Part shown: positions 41,464 through 49,869 of the stretch, piece by piece
Layout of the letters: the number at the start of each line of letters is the position of its first letter
Position numbering within the stretch: the first letter of the stretch is position 1
NCBI GenBank assembly: GCA_002422915.1
Contig: DITV01000002.1
Coordinates: 1 to 64,000 of the forward strand
Direction: 5' to 3'
Origin: Candidatus Saccharibacteria bacterium UBA6175
GTDB lineage: Bacteria > Patescibacteriota > Saccharimonadia > Saccharimonadales > Saccharimonadaceae
Length of the DNA: 64,000 nucleotides
Position numbers and translations under genes: made by a program
Notes under the pieces: generated by a model
Databases searched by the model: none
Seen by the model: only the letters and a program-made list of their open reading frames with translations
What the model was told of the DNA's origin: nothing

Positions 41464-42220
41464 ACATCCTCACGCATCGGGGCATCCGTTACGGCGGAAG
41501 ATACTGCTCGTCGCAGCATTGCCGCTCTGGGTATTGATCAGCTTTCTCGCCGTTCAGTTGCTCGTTGCAGCACTTGCCGCCGCGCTGAATGCGGTCGGTG
41601 TTCCGCTGAGCACGATAAACCAAGCCGTCTTTAATGCCAGTGCGGGGGCGATCGTCTACACCCTCACCATCCTGGTGGTTATCGGCGTACCGTGGCTCGT
41701 GAAGCGACGAGCGACTAGCAGAGAAGAGCTGGGGCTTAGTCGGTTGCCGACATGGCTCGATATTCTCATCACTCCAGTCGGCTTTGTCTTCTACCTTCTA
41801 CTCAGCGGTAGCTTGCTTTTTGTAGCCCAGCAGCTCCTGACATTTATCGACTTTGATCAGGCCCAAGACGTCGGGTTTGATCAATTAACGCAGCAATTCG
41901 AGTATCTTTTGGCGTTCTTCACATTGGTGGTTATGGCACCTATTGCCGAGGAAATCTTATTCAGAGGCTACCTCCTGGCAAAGTTACGACGACATGCAGC
42001 AACCTGGGTTGCGGTACTTGTCAGTAGTCTTCTCTTCGGCCTTGTGCACTTTGCCTGGAATGTCGGGATCGACACGTTTGCACTGGGTATCGTGCTCTGC
42101 CTAGTCACTATCTGGACGAAGAGTCTGTGGCCTGCAACCCTGATTCACATGCTCAAAAACGGCATTGCCTTTTACTTCCTCTTTATTAATCCGACCGTAT
42201 TGAATACACTAGGAGGATAG
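41441..42220 (+). CDS. CPBP family intramembrane protease
   Basis: 259 aa from the ATG at 41441; the TTG at 41435 is an alternative. It overlaps the rseP end by 23 nt. Six to eight membrane helices are predicted. The CPBP/Rce1 motifs are EEILFRG (170-176) with the two glutamates and arginine, His203 in FGLVHFAWN, and a final HMLKN. Family members process prenylated proteins, peptides or bacteriocins; the bacterial substrate is usually unknown. Two intramembrane proteases in a row is noteworthy. Confidence 0.88.
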   Translation: MLRNSSSKHPHASGHPLRRKILLVAALPLWVLISFLAVQLLVAALAAALNAVGVPLSTINQAVFNASAGAIVYTLTILVVIGVPWLVKRRATSREELGLSRLPTWLDILITPVGFVFYLLLSGSLLFVAQQLLTFIDFDQAQDVGFDQLTQQFEYLLAFFTLVVMAPIAEEILFRGYLLAKLRRHAATWVAVLVSSLLFGLVHFAWNVGIDTFALGIVLCLVTIWTKSLWPATLIHMLKNGIAFYFLFINPTVLNTLGG

Positions 42221-42222
42221 TT

Positions 42223-43470
42223 ATGCGAGTTTCACACTTATTCACCAAGACTAGTAAAGAGGCCCCAGCCGATGAAGTTGCCAAGAATGCCCAGCTACTC
42301 ATTCGAGCCGGCTTTATTCATAAAGAAATGGCTGGGGTGTACACGTATTTGCCGCTTGGTAAGCGTGTTCTTGAGAAGATCACCCAAATTATTCGCGAAG
42401 AGATGGATGGGGTTGGGGGTAACGAAATAAGCCTAACCGCCCTACAGGCAAGTGACGTTTGGCAACAGTCGGGGCGTTGGGATGACCAGGTGATGGACGT
42501 ATGGTTCAAGACGAAACTAGCAAATGGAAGTGAGCTTGGTTTAGCGCCAACTCACGAAGAGCCGCTCACAAAGCTCATGAAGAGTTTCATCAAAAGCTAC
42601 AAAGATCTTCCGGTATATCCCTACCAGTTTCAGATTAAGTTCCGCAACGAGCTACGCTCAAAGAGTGGCTTGATGCGTGGCCGTGAGTTCTGGATGAAAG
42701 ACCTCTACAGTTTTAGCCGCACCCAAGCAGAGCACGATACATTTTACGAGAAGATTTCGCATGCTTATGACCGCGTGTTTGAACGACTGGGGCTTGGCGG
42801 GCAGACCTACAAAACATTTGCGAGTGGTGGAAGCTTTGCAAAGTTTAGCCACGAATTCCAGACGATCAGCCCGGTAGGCGAAGACACGATTTACGTTCAC
42901 AAGGACAAGAAGATCGCCATTAATGAAGAAGTCTATAGTGACGAAGTACTGGCTGAGCTTGGTTTGAACAAAGACGAGCTTGTTCAGGAGCTTGCCGTTG
43001 AAGTGGGGAATATCTTCACACTCGGCACCCGATTCTCAGACCCCCTTGAGCTGTCATTCACTGATGAAGATGGTGAATCAAAACCGGTGATTATGGGAAG
43101 CTACGGTATTGGCCCAAGTAGACTTATGGGGTTAATCGCTGAACATTTTGCTGATGAAAAGGGCCTGGTATGGCCAGAAAACGTGGCCCCGTACCGGGTG
43201 TACCTAGTGCGGATTGGTGATTCAGAAGCTGTTACGGCGAAGGCCGATCAACTGTATGAGCGCTTGACTCAGCAGGGAATCGAGGTATTATACGATGATC
43301 GCGATGAGCGTCCCGGTGCTAAGTTCGCCGATGCTGAACTACTCGGTATACCCCACCGCGTCACGGTCAGTGAGCGACTCGTAGAAGAGGGTACCTACGA
43401 ATATCAGGCGAGAATTCATGGTGAAGTCAAGTTATTGACAGCCGAGGAGCTGCTTGGTACACTGGGATAA
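42223..43470 (+). CDS. proS: prolyl-tRNA synthetase (short form)
   Basis: 415 aa, class II. Motif 2 (FRNELRSKSGLMRGREFWMKDLYSF) and motif 3 (MGSYGIGPSRLMGLIAE) are clear, and the anticodon-binding domain has LYDDRDERPGAKFADAELLGIPHR. The ~180-residue editing insertion of E. coli ProRS between motifs 2 and 3 is absent, as in some alphaproteobacterial and mitochondrial enzymes. Mischarged Ala-tRNAPro would need a separate editor or be tolerated. TAGGAGG lies 6 nt before the ATG. Confidence 0.95.
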   Translation: MRVSHLFTKTSKEAPADEVAKNAQLLIRAGFIHKEMAGVYTYLPLGKRVLEKITQIIREEMDGVGGNEISLTALQASDVWQQSGRWDDQVMDVWFKTKLANGSELGLAPTHEEPLTKLMKSFIKSYKDLPVYPYQFQIKFRNELRSKSGLMRGREFWMKDLYSFSRTQAEHDTFYEKISHAYDRVFERLGLGGQTYKTFASGGSFAKFSHEFQTISPVGEDTIYVHKDKKIAINEEVYSDEVLAELGLNKDELVQELAVEVGNIFTLGTRFSDPLELSFTDEDGESKPVIMGSYGIGPSRLMGLIAEHFADEKGLVWPENVAPYRVYLVRIGDSEAVTAKADQLYERLTQQGIEVLYDDRDERPGAKFADAELLGIPHRVTVSERLVEEGTYEYQARIHGEVKLLTAEELLGTLG

Positions 43471-43550
43471 ATAGAGTTTTAGAACCCTTGTCCTACGCTA
43501 TATATGGTGTTAGGGCATTATTTGAAAGAAAATATAAGAGATATAACGAC

Positions 43551-44006
43551 ATGAAGAAACATTACCAGATTACCCTTGAAGGGAAGAAGGAACTAGAAGC
43601 AGAACTGATCGAGCTAAAAGCTCGTCGTGGTGAAGTTGCTGATAAGATTGCCGAAGCCCGAGATTTCGGTGATTTAAGCGAAAACGCCGAATATGATGCT
43701 GCTCGTGAAGAGCAGGGGCTTCTCGAGACCCGCATTGCGGAAATTGAAGACATCGTCAACAACGCTGAGATTATTAAAGCCACCAAGCGTTCAACGATTG
43801 GCCTCGGGAGTAAAGTCGACCTTAAGACGGGCAAGAAGACGGTCAGCTACACCATTGTTGGTCCGGTTGAAGCCGACCCACTTGAAGGGCGCATCAGCAA
43901 CGAATCACCAATTGGACAGGCGCTATTTGGTAAAAAAGTCGATGACACCGTGACGATTTCGACACCAAAAGGTGACGTCAGTTACACCGTCACACAAATT
44001 CGCTAA
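43551..44006 (+). CDS. greA: transcription elongation factor GreA
   Basis: 151 aa from the ATG at 43551; the upstream in-frame start at 43488 has no family similarity. The N-terminal coiled coil (KKELEAELIELKARRGEVADKIAEARDFGDLSENAEYDAA, with the acidic tip residues Asp and Glu of the DFGDLSENAEY loop) and a C-terminal FKBP-like domain (VGPVEADPLEGRIS, SPIGQALFGKK) are present. It stimulates RNA cleavage in backtracked polymerase. It precedes lysS, a frequent neighbour. Confidence 0.96.
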   Translation: MKKHYQITLEGKKELEAELIELKARRGEVADKIAEARDFGDLSENAEYDAAREEQGLLETRIAEIEDIVNNAEIIKATKRSTIGLGSKVDLKTGKKTVSYTIVGPVEADPLEGRISNESPIGQALFGKKVDDTVTISTPKGDVSYTVTQIR

Positions 44007-44040
44007 CCGCACTCGTTTCTCTGGTATACTTAACAGAGAT

Positions 44041-45555
44041 ATGGCCACGTTAAAAGACTTTCGAGATGAACGACTCCGCAAACTTGCGGATCTTCGTGAA
44101 CTTGGCTTCAATCCCTACCCAGCCGACACATATCGGACGCACGATGCGGGTGTGGTTGTGGCTGAATTTGAAACATTGAAAACGAAAGAAGTCACTGTTG
44201 CTGGCCGCATTACCGCCATTCGTAAATTTGGCAAGCTTGCCTTTATTGTCGTGAAAGACGCCTCTGGCCAGGTGCAACTATACGTAAACGAAGCAGCGGT
44301 TGCTCCGCGTGACACCTCTCAGAATCGACTTGGCATTGCTGATTTGCCATTACTTGACACGGGCGACTTCATTGAGGCAACCGGAACAGTCGACAAAAGC
44401 AAAACTGGTGAGGTCTCAGTATTCGTTACCAGCATGCGCTTGCTCACTAAAGCGCTTCGACCAATGCCAAGCGCGCAAGACGGCTTCACGAATAAAGAAG
44501 AGCGCATGCGCCGACGCTATGTCGACATGAACGTGAACCCGGATGTGCGCGACCGCTTTGTGCGTCGCAGCACCTTTTGGCAGGCCACTCGTGATTACTT
44601 GAATGAACACGGCTTTATTGAAGTCAACATCCCTGTGCTTGAACACACGACAGGTGGTGCCGACGCCACACCGTTTGTGACGCACATGGACGCGCTTGAT
44701 CAAGATTTCTACCTCCGGATTAGCCACGAACTGCCTTTGAAGCGACTGCTAGGCGCTGGATTTGAGAAAGTGTATGACATTGGGCCACGGTTCCGTAACG
44801 AGAACTACAGTGATGAGCATCTTCCTGAGCACGTTGCGATGGAGTGGTACTGGGCCTACGCAAACTGGCAAGATGGCATGGCCTTTATGGAAGATATGTA
44901 CAAAACAGTATTGCAAAAGACCTTTGGCACGTTGCAGTTTACACTTGGCGAGTTTACGGTTGATATGAGCAAGAAGTGGGAAGTGTGGGATTATGCCACT
45001 GTTATTAAAGACCACTATGGTATCGATGTTTTTACGTCGTCGCTTGAAGACGTCAAAAAGGCATTGGCTGAGCACAAACTTGAAGTTGAACAAATCGACA
45101 ATCGAGCTCGCGGGATTGACAAGTTGTGGAAGAATATTCGAAAGACGGTTGCCGGGCCTGTCTGGCTCATCAACACCCCAACCTTTATTAGTCCGCTTTC
45201 AAAAACACACCCCGATAACCCGAACATTGTTGAGCGGTTCCAGCCAGTGATTGCTGGATCTGAACTCGGTAACGGCTTCTCTGAGTTGAATGATCCATTG
45301 GAGCAACTCGCGCGCTTTAAAGAGCAGCAAGCGATGCGTGAAGCAGGTGATGATGAAGCGATGATGCTAGATATCGATTTTGTTGAGATGTTGGAATATG
45401 GCATGCCACCTGCGTGTGGCTGGGGTTTTAGTGAACGAGTTTTCTGGATCTTTGAGGGGGTGACTGCTCGTGAAGGCGTGCCGTTCCCTCAGCTCCGTGT
45501 CGAGTATGACGAAGTGACCCGCTCGCTCTACCCAGATATTCAATTTGAAGAGTAG
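44041..45555 (+). CDS. lysS: lysyl-tRNA synthetase (class II)
   Basis: 504 aa from the ATG at 44041; TATACT ends 10 nt upstream. The N-terminal OB anticodon domain (VTVAGRITAIRKFGKLAFIVVKDASG) is followed by the hinge RMRRRYVDMNVNPDVRDRF. Motif 2 is PRFRNENYSDEHLPEHVAMEWYWAYA. Motif 3 is unusual: GWGFSERVFW in place of the common GLGIGIDRLVM. Domain order and the LRISHELPLKRLLGAGFEKVYDIG block support LysRS. The reason for the divergent motif 3 is unknown; the arginine is kept. Confidence 0.92.
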   Translation: MATLKDFRDERLRKLADLRELGFNPYPADTYRTHDAGVVVAEFETLKTKEVTVAGRITAIRKFGKLAFIVVKDASGQVQLYVNEAAVAPRDTSQNRLGIADLPLLDTGDFIEATGTVDKSKTGEVSVFVTSMRLLTKALRPMPSAQDGFTNKEERMRRRYVDMNVNPDVRDRFVRRSTFWQATRDYLNEHGFIEVNIPVLEHTTGGADATPFVTHMDALDQDFYLRISHELPLKRLLGAGFEKVYDIGPRFRNENYSDEHLPEHVAMEWYWAYANWQDGMAFMEDMYKTVLQKTFGTLQFTLGEFTVDMSKKWEVWDYATVIKDHYGIDVFTSSLEDVKKALAEHKLEVEQIDNRARGIDKLWKNIRKTVAGPVWLINTPTFISPLSKTHPDNPNIVERFQPVIAGSELGNGFSELNDPLEQLARFKEQQAMREAGDDEAMMLDIDFVEMLEYGMPPACGWGFSERVFWIFEGVTAREGVPFPQLRVEYDEVTRSLYPDIQFEE

Positions 45556-45597
45556 CTGTTTGTGCTATACTAAGTATAGTAATAAAAGGGGAACACC

Positions 45598-46134
45598 ATG
45601 ACACGAATCGTTGTGATTGTCGGTAGCTTACGTGCTGAATCAATTAATAAGAAGTACGCTCGACAGCTCGAAGCGCTCCTTCCTGAAGGGGTCGAGTTTG
45701 ACTACGCTAATCTGCAAATGCCGCTTTTTAACGAAGAGCTTGAAGCCAACTACCCTGCAGAGGCGCAGGCACTGAAAGATCAGCTCAAAGACGCAGATGG
45801 CGTTCTGTTCGTAACTCCTGAATATAACCGCAGCTTCCCAGGAGTGCTCAAGAACGCCATCGACTGGGCATCGCGGCCATGGGGAACGAACTCATTTGAC
45901 GGTAAACCAGCAGCAATTGTGGGTGTCTCGGGGAGCTTAGCCACCACCCAGGCTCAGCAGCAGCTTCGTAATGTTCTCATTTACCTCAACACGAAACTGA
46001 TGGGCCAGCCTGAAATGTATATCAACAAGATGACGACGTTTACAGAGGCAGGAGAGCTTAATGAAGAGGCAAAAGCCTTTGCACAGTCATTCCTCTCAGC
46101 GTTTCTTCAGCATGTTGCGTATAATAAGTCGTAA
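45598..46134 (+). CDS. NADPH-dependent FMN reductase family protein
   Basis: 178 aa, flavodoxin-like fold. The FMN-phosphate loop is GSLRAESINKK (residues 9-19), TPEYNRSFPGVLKNAIDW is the signature of the NADPH-dependent FMN reductase/azoreductase group, and GVSGSLATTQAQQQLRN follows. It reduces flavins, quinones or azo compounds. TATACT (45566-45571) and AGGGGA precede the ATG. The stop overlaps the ABC gene start by one base, though that gene has its own -10 box. Confidence 0.9.
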   Translation: MTRIVVIVGSLRAESINKKYARQLEALLPEGVEFDYANLQMPLFNEELEANYPAEAQALKDQLKDADGVLFVTPEYNRSFPGVLKNAIDWASRPWGTNSFDGKPAAIVGVSGSLATTQAQQQLRNVLIYLNTKLMGQPEMYINKMTTFTEAGELNEEAKAFAQSFLSAFLQHVAYNKS

Positions 46135-46829
46135 TGATTACTGTAAAAAATATTACCAAGACCTATGGTCGCAAGCAGAATGCGTTCGTTGCGATCGACT
46201 CCGCCAGCTTTACGATTCCTGATGCAACGACGGTTGCAATTCTCGGAAAGTCAGGCAGTGGCAAATCAACCTTAATGCACGCTATGAGCGGGCTAGATCG
46301 ACCGGAAGTCGGTGAAGTAGTTATAGATGGCCAGGACATCCTCACGATGAAGCCAAAAGAAGTCGATCGATTTCGCGCCACCAAAATGAGCTTTATTTTC
46401 CAAAGCTTTTTTGTGCAGGCTAACGAATCTTGCTACGACAACGTGTCATTGCCACTTGAAATTGCAAAGGTGCCTTGGGCAGAACGGAAGCAGAAAGTAG
46501 AGGCTGCCCTTGCCGCCGTGCAGCTTCTCGATAAGAAGAAATCACGGGCTCGTGACCTCTCTGGTGGGCAAAAGCAGCGTTTGGCGATTGCTCGGGCGAT
46601 TGTCAACGAACCTCAGATTATCTTTGCGGACGAGCCAACCGGCAATCTCGACAGTGCGACCGGTGCCGTGGTTGAAGACTTCTTGTTCAATTATGTGAAG
46701 GAGCGGGGGGCGACATTGATTGTGGTGACGCATGACGAAGAACTCGCCAATAAGTGCGACGCTCGCATTGATATTAAAGACGGAAAAATCAGTGCCACCA
46801 AAGGCCTTGATCGAAAGGCAAAGAAGTAA
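46134..46829 (+). CDS. ABC transporter ATPase, MacB/LolD type
   Basis: 231 aa. Walker A GKSGSGKST, Q-loop in FIFQSFFVQANESCYDNVSLPLEI, signature LSGGQKQR, Walker B IIFADEPTGNLDS and the switch His in VVTHDEE. Sequence and partner fit the MacB/LolD/YtrE group that powers mechanotransmission rather than ordinary transport. TATAAT (46120-46125) ends 8 nt before the ATG. It overlaps the permease gene by one base (TAATG). Confidence 0.92.
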   Translation: MITVKNITKTYGRKQNAFVAIDSASFTIPDATTVAILGKSGSGKSTLMHAMSGLDRPEVGEVVIDGQDILTMKPKEVDRFRATKMSFIFQSFFVQANESCYDNVSLPLEIAKVPWAERKQKVEAALAAVQLLDKKKSRARDLSGGQKQRLAIARAIVNEPQIIFADEPTGNLDSATGAVVEDFLFNYVKERGATLIVVTHDEELANKCDARIDIKDGKISATKGLDRKAKK

Positions 46830-48130
46830 TGAAGACGACTGATATTATCCGACGCGCCGGACGAAGTCTGCGCCAGGCCAAGACTCGTACGCTCTTGACC
46901 AGTCTTGCGATTGGTGTCGGTGCTTTCACGATTACGTTGAGTTTAGCCGGTGGACAGGGCGGTCGTGAGTATGCCGATGCGATTGTGAGATCTAACACCG
47001 ACGTTCGTGAGCTGCTTGTGACTAAGGAAAGCGAAGACGCAAACACGATTGCTGAGTACACACCGGGAGGGCCAGGGGCTGTTCCGAGTGGTGCGGGCAC
47101 ACCAGGCGGACCATTCACCCGTGGCTTCCAGTTCTTAGGAACAAGTGACCTTGAAGTGATGGCTGACATCGAGAATGTTAACGGCGTAACACCAAATTAC
47201 TCGCCATCGGTTGATTACATTACCACTAAAGGTCAAAAGAAGTACCAGGCATCGGTCAGCACGTTTAGCCCCACCGTTTCTTTGAAATATGCAGCAGGCG
47301 GTGTTGAAGGCGACTTACGCGACGATCAAATTATTCTCGCTGAAGACTATGCCTCGACGCTTGGCTTTACGAATCCAGCTGATGCGATTGGAAAAACGGT
47401 GCAGATTGGTGCCACTAAACAGCGTACTATTTTTAGTGGTGCCGAGGCGCGTGAGTTTACCTACACGGTGGCCGGCGTCAGTAGCGAATCTGGCCTTGCA
47501 TTTCGTTCCCAAGGCTCGCTGCTGCTCGGCGAGTCGGCCATTAAAGAGCTGTACATCTATGTCAGCGAAGGTACCGCTAGCTACAATCGTTTTCTCGCTG
47601 CGTCCGTGCGCGTGAACGAGCCTGAGCAGGCCGAAGAGGTGAAGGCGATACTTGAAGAAAAGGGGTACACCGCCCAAACATCGGCCGATGTACTGGGGAC
47701 AGTGAACACCTTCATTAACGTGTTGCTCGGCATTTTACTGGGCTTTGGCGCACTAGCGGTAATTACCTCAATCTTTGGGATTGTGAACACGCAGTACATT
47801 AGCGTTTTGGAGCGAACACAGCAGATTGGATTAATGAAAGCGCTCGGCATGAGCCAGACTGATGTCGGAAAGCTGTTCACCTTTGAGGCTGCCTGGATCG
47901 GCTTCCTTGGCGGCGCAATTGGTGCTGGCTTGGCCGTGGTAGGTGGTAGTATTGCTAATCCAGCAATTAGTGAAGCGCTTGGACTTGGTGATATCTCACT
48001 CCTTATCTTTAGCCCACTTCAAGTGCTCGGAGTCATTACTGGACTCATTGCCATCTCGATTATTGCCGGCATATTACCCGCACGAAAAGCCTCAAAGCTT
48101 GATCCAATTGAAGCTCTCCGTACCGAGTAG
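46829..48130 (+). CDS. ABC transporter permease, MacB/FtsX type
   Basis: 433 aa. An N-terminal membrane helix (~22-42, TLLTSLAIGVGAFTITLSLAG) is followed by a large extracellular MacB_PCD-like domain (~45-280) containing a Gly/Pro-rich stretch (YTPGGPGAVPSGAGTPGGP). Three C-terminal helices with the conserved SVLERTQQIGLMKALGMSQ and PARKASKLDPIEALR complete the FtsX/MacB fold. With the upstream ATPase it probably exports a lipid, peptide or surface factor or drives an extracytoplasmic partner. No TolC or MacA homologue is present nearby, as expected of a monoderm. Confidence 0.9.
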   Translation: MKTTDIIRRAGRSLRQAKTRTLLTSLAIGVGAFTITLSLAGGQGGREYADAIVRSNTDVRELLVTKESEDANTIAEYTPGGPGAVPSGAGTPGGPFTRGFQFLGTSDLEVMADIENVNGVTPNYSPSVDYITTKGQKKYQASVSTFSPTVSLKYAAGGVEGDLRDDQIILAEDYASTLGFTNPADAIGKTVQIGATKQRTIFSGAEAREFTYTVAGVSSESGLAFRSQGSLLLGESAIKELYIYVSEGTASYNRFLAASVRVNEPEQAEEVKAILEEKGYTAQTSADVLGTVNTFINVLLGILLGFGALAVITSIFGIVNTQYISVLERTQQIGLMKALGMSQTDVGKLFTFEAAWIGFLGGAIGAGLAVVGGSIANPAISEALGLGDISLLIFSPLQVLGVITGLIAISIIAGILPARKASKLDPIEALRTE

Positions 48131-48147
48131 TCTGCTACAATAGGGTC

Positions 48148-49446
48148 ATGTTAGATATCCGCTTTATTCGAGAAAACGCCGACGCTGTGCAAGAGAATGC
48201 CCGTAAAAAAGGCTATGAAGTATCAGTCGCGCAGTTACTAGAACGTGATGAATCGCGTCGTCAATTGACTCAGGTTGTCGACGAGCTTCGTGAGCGCCGC
48301 AACGCCAATGCCGCTCACTTGAAAGACGGCCGTCCTGAGCAATCGGTGATTGACGAAGGTAGGCGTATTAAGCTTGAACTTGCAGAACGAGAGTTGCAAT
48401 TGAATGCGCTTGACGCCGAGTGTCTGGCGCTTCAAAAAGCGATTCCAAACATGGCCAGTGATGATGTGCCAGTTGGCGCAAGTGAAGATGAGAATGTGAT
48501 TCAACGCACCGTTGGTACGCCGCGTGACTTTGGTTTTGTGCCGCGCAATCATGCTGAGATTGCTGAACAACGTGGCTGGCTCGACAAAGAACGGGCTGCC
48601 AAAGTTGCCGGGAGCCGATTTGCTTATTTAAAGGGCGAGATTGTGCGATTACAGTTTGCGATCGTTTCGTTTGTCTTTGATACCGTCAGTAACGCCGAAA
48701 CTCTTGAGCGGATTGCTCAGGATGCCGGCCTCGACGTGGCGACGACCCCATTTACTCCGATTCTGCCCCCGTATATGATTCGCACTGAACTCTATGATGC
48801 AATGGATCGACTTGAGCCGCGTGATGATCGTTACAAACTCGAGAACGACGACCTGTGGCTGCAGGGAAGTGCTGAACACGTGATGGGCAGCATGCATGCC
48901 AACGAAATTATTGAAGAAACGCAGCTTCCCATTCGCTACGTCGGCTACGCGACTAGTTTTCGACGTGAAGCCGGCACCTATGGCAAAGATATGGAAGGCA
49001 TTCTGCGTATGCACCAGTTTGATAAGCTTGAACTGGAGTCATTTAGTGTGGCTGAAAACGGGATGAACGAACATTTATTGTTCGTTGCAATTCAAGAATA
49101 TTTGCTCGGCCAGCTCGAACTCCCGTATCGTGTCATTCAAAAATGTACCGCTGACATCGGCAAACCCAATGCCCGAGGCATCGATCTCGACACCTGGTTG
49201 CCCGGCCAACAGGCCTACCGTGAAACACACACGGCTGACTACATGACCGACTACCAATCGCGCCGTCTCAATACCCGCGTTCGTCGCGCCGACGGACAGC
49301 TTCAACTGCTTCATACGAATGATGCGACCGCTTTCGCCCTGGGCCGGATCATGATTGCGATTATCGAAAATGGTCAGAATGAAGACGGCTCAATCACTAT
49401 TCCAGCTGTGTTGCGACCGTATTTTGGCGGCCGCGAAGTGCTATAA
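48148..49446 (+). CDS. serS: seryl-tRNA synthetase
   Basis: 432 aa. The N-terminal antiparallel coiled coil (~26-105) binds the long variable arm of tRNA-Ser. The class II catalytic core has ENDDLWLQGSAEHVMG, TSFRREAGTYGKDMEGILRMHQFDKLE (motif 2), a SerRS-type ADIGKPNARGIDLDTWLPGQ region and the final NDATAFALGRIMIAIIENGQ (motif 3). TACAAT (48136-48141) ends 6 nt before the ATG, a leaderless layout. hpf follows 33 nt after the stop. Confidence 0.96.
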   Translation: MLDIRFIRENADAVQENARKKGYEVSVAQLLERDESRRQLTQVVDELRERRNANAAHLKDGRPEQSVIDEGRRIKLELAERELQLNALDAECLALQKAIPNMASDDVPVGASEDENVIQRTVGTPRDFGFVPRNHAEIAEQRGWLDKERAAKVAGSRFAYLKGEIVRLQFAIVSFVFDTVSNAETLERIAQDAGLDVATTPFTPILPPYMIRTELYDAMDRLEPRDDRYKLENDDLWLQGSAEHVMGSMHANEIIEETQLPIRYVGYATSFRREAGTYGKDMEGILRMHQFDKLELESFSVAENGMNEHLLFVAIQEYLLGQLELPYRVIQKCTADIGKPNARGIDLDTWLPGQQAYRETHTADYMTDYQSRRLNTRVRRADGQLQLLHTNDATAFALGRIMIAIIENGQNEDGSITIPAVLRPYFGGREVL

Positions 49447-49479
49447 TAGAGCTATCAACCAAACGGAAACGGAGTGGCT

Positions 49480-49809
49480 ATGATAGGTTCAATTGATATC
49501 AGTGGATTGAAGTACGACATCAACGACGCAACACGAAAGTACGTACTGAAAAAAATTGGCTCACTTGATCGGTTTATGCCGCTTCATGCGCGGAAAAGCG
49601 CGACCGCAAACATCAAACTCAAAGAAGTAAACCGAGATCACGGCAATAAGTATGAAGCCGAAGTCGTCTTAACGCTGCCCGATAAAACCATTACCGCCGC
49701 CGATTCGACGATGAATATGATGGCGGCAATTGATATTGTTGAAGCGAAGCTGATTACCCAGCTTCGAAAGTATAAACAAAAGAGAATAACCTTGTTCAAT
49801 CATCTGTAA
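49480..49809 (+). CDS. hpf: ribosome hibernation factor, short HPF/RaiA family
   Basis: 109 aa from the ATG at 49480, 5 nt after CGGAG; GTG at 49474 is an upstream alternative. Pattern IDISGLKYDINDATRKYVLKKIGSLDRF, then VNRDHGNKYEAEVVLTLPDKTITAADSTMNMMAAIDIVEAKLITQLRKYKQKR, is that of the RaiA/HPF fold. The C-terminal dimerisation domain of long HPF is missing, so it may bind the decoding centre but not join two 70S ribosomes by itself. It lies immediately upstream of secA, as in many Gram-positives. Confidence 0.9.
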   Translation: MIGSIDISGLKYDINDATRKYVLKKIGSLDRFMPLHARKSATANIKLKEVNRDHGNKYEAEVVLTLPDKTITAADSTMNMMAAIDIVEAKLITQLRKYKQKRITLFNHL

Positions 49810-49869
49810 AACCGTATACTATATCTAAAGCAAGAGGCTGAACTGACTTCCTGAAAGGCGAGGGGATAT

